Origin: Kibdelosporangium sp. MJ126-NF4
GTDB taxonomy: Bacteria; Actinomycetota; Actinomycetes; Mycobacteriales; Pseudonocardiaceae
NCBI RefSeq assembly: GCF_000826545.1
Contig: NZ_CDME01000013.1
Location: forward strand, 1-14,579
Direction of reading: 5' to 3'
Length of the DNA stretch: 14,579 nt
Positions within the stretch are counted from its first letter, which is position 1. Every line of letters begins with the position of its first letter. The position numbers and the translations under genes were made by a program. Positions 13,952-14,579 of the stretch are shown here, piece after piece. The notes under the pieces were generated by a model. The model saw only the letters and a program-made list of their open reading frames with translations. It was not told the DNA's origin and ran no database searches.

Positions 13952-14370
13952 GCGCGGGCCAGGAGTTGGTGCAGGGTCTGCTGTTCCTGCTGAGTGAGGG
14001 GCTGGAGCGGGGACCCCTGGATCAGCAGCGCGAGGAGCCGCTCGCGGACCTGAACGCCGTCGGCGGTCAGCACGATCTGCTTGACACGGCGGTCGCGGGG
14101 GGTGGTTTGTCGTTCGACCAGGCCCTTTTCCTCGAGGCGGTCGATGATGAAGGTGGCGTTCGACGGTTCACAGCTCATCCGCTCGGCCAGGTCCCGCATG
14201 GTCATCGGGCCGGTCAGCTCACGCAACGCCACTGCCTGTGCCGGGGTCAGGCCGATGGTGCCCGCTCGGTCGCGTACGTGCGTCTCGATCTGGTGGGCCA
14301 GCGCGTTGACCAGTCCGCACAGTTCTCGGTCGGCCGTGGCCTGGTCGTCCGACGTCGGCCTGCTGCTCAT
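13936..14370 (-). CDS. MarR-family transcriptional regulator
   Basis: This 144-aa winged-helix dimer of the MarR family usually represses its neighbour until a small aromatic or phenolic ligand releases it. The DNA-binding core runs from TMRDLAERMSCEPSNATF (57-74) through the recognition helix (about 68-82) to the wing, with TTPRDRRVK (89-97) and then QIVLTADG, the family hallmark. N- and C-terminal helices supply the dimer interface. TATGCT (14382-14377, minus) sits 6 nt before the ATG and no ribosome site is seen, which suggests a leaderless mRNA. It is divergent from a gene cut at the window edge across 119 bp with repeats that look like its operator, so it likely controls that gene and itself. 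It may have nothing to do with the CHAT operon despite the 14-bp tail overlap. Confidence 0.92.
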   Translation of the reverse strand: MSSRPTSDDQATADRELCGLVNALAHQIETHVRDRAGTIGLTPAQAVALRELTGPMTMRDLAERMSCEPSNATFIIDRLEEKGLVERQTTPRDRRVKQIVLTADGVQVRERLLALLIQGSPLQPLTQQEQQTLHQLLARAVTGQ

Positions 14371-14376
14371 GTGATC

Positions 14377-14435
14377 AGCATAGTCGGTACATCAAGCTGA
14401 AAAGGTTGCAGCTTTAAATGTTCTAGCTTTAAGGT
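14377..14435. promoter_or_regulatory. Divergent promoters with a putative MarR operator
   Basis: AAGCTG (14394-14399) and CAGCTT (14409-14414) form a 6-bp inverted repeat with a 9-bp spacer. AGCTTTAA occurs twice (14410-14417 and 14425-14432), 15 bp apart. A plus-strand promoter can be read as TTGCAG (14406-14411), 18-bp spacer, TAAGGT (14430-14435). The minus-strand -10 of the MarR gene is TATGCT (14382-14377). The repeats overlap the plus -35 and -10 and lie upstream of the minus -10, which suits a repressor of both genes. The A/T-rich patch stands out from the surrounding GC-rich DNA. Confidence 0.5.
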
Positions 14436-14489
14436 TCTGGTCGTGGCTCACCCACCGCTCCATCACGAGACAGAACAGGAGCTTCACCG

Positions 14490-14579
14490 ATGACCTCCAC
14501 CGGCCCCACAACCTCGGCCGAGGACGACGCCCGGCTGCGGCGCCCGGCAGTGACGCGCTCGGTCCACCTGGGCGATCTG
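14490..14579 (+). CDS. Start of a gene divergent from marR, cut by the window edge
   Basis: Only the first 30 codons are inside the window, starting MTSTGPTTSAEDDARLRRPA. AGGAG at 14477-14481 lies 8 nt before the ATG. The visible part is a polar, charged N-terminal tail without a diagnostic motif. Genes divergent from MarR regulators are often efflux transporters or oxidoreductases, but the sequence here is too short to choose. The reading frame runs open to the last base. Confidence 0.65.
   Translation, partial: MTSTGPTTSAEDDARLRRPAVTRSVHLGDL

Noticed and set aside
1..14579. CRISPR array, insertion sequence, attachment site, tRNA or rRNA
   Set aside because: No regularly spaced repeats, transposase or integrase motifs, terminal repeats or RNA-gene cloverleaf patterns were seen on reading the window.

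Overview
The window looks like chromosomal DNA from a high-GC actinomycete. It has strong third-position G/C bias, dense gene packing, ATGA/GTGA stop-start overlaps, an AfsR-type SARP regulator and a CYP105-like P450. The order Pseudonocardiales is a guess from style; nothing here proves the genus. No tRNA, rRNA, CRISPR array, insertion sequence or phage gene was seen.

Region A (1-6505) reads as a regulated efflux and oxidation unit. After a C-rich, G-poor non-coding stretch (1-252) come a DrrA-like ABC ATPase (316-1275) and a DrrB-like permease (1272-2036), overlapping by four bases. Facing them is a 1044-residue SARP/NB-ARC/TPR regulator (2020-5154, minus), divergent from a cytochrome P450 (5279-6505). 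The heptamer GTGTCAG is repeated in helical phase just upstream of both the exporter and the P450. In both cases a GAC(A/T)GT hexamer lies exactly 10 bp after the last copy. The simplest reading is that the SARP activates both the exporter and the P450.

Region B (6525-8938, minus) is a three-gene operon of membrane-anchored proteins: a single-pass, propeller-like protein with a Trp/Asp-containing repeat unit, a two-helix protein with two DUF3592/OB-like repeats, and a small anchored protein with a likely disulfide. The ribosome site of its first gene is part of a perfect 9-bp hairpin.

Region C (9030-13949, plus) is divergent from B across 91 bp. It is a four-gene, translationally coupled operon: two proteins I do not recognise (415 and 310 aa), a 549-aa TPR protein, and a 367-aa CHAT-domain protein with an intact His/Cys protease dyad. 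The TPR-plus-CHAT pair with two unknown partners is the best candidate in the window for an undescribed protease-based signalling or conflict system. The divergent membrane operon may be its sensing arm; that link is inference.

Region D (13936-14579) holds a MarR-family repressor (minus) divergent from a gene cut by the window edge, with an inverted repeat and a direct repeat between them.

Several first genes (ABC ATPase, SARP, the 415-aa gene, MarR) lack a Shine-Dalgarno sequence. Each has a -10-like hexamer only 6-8 nt before the start codon, which suggests leaderless mRNAs.
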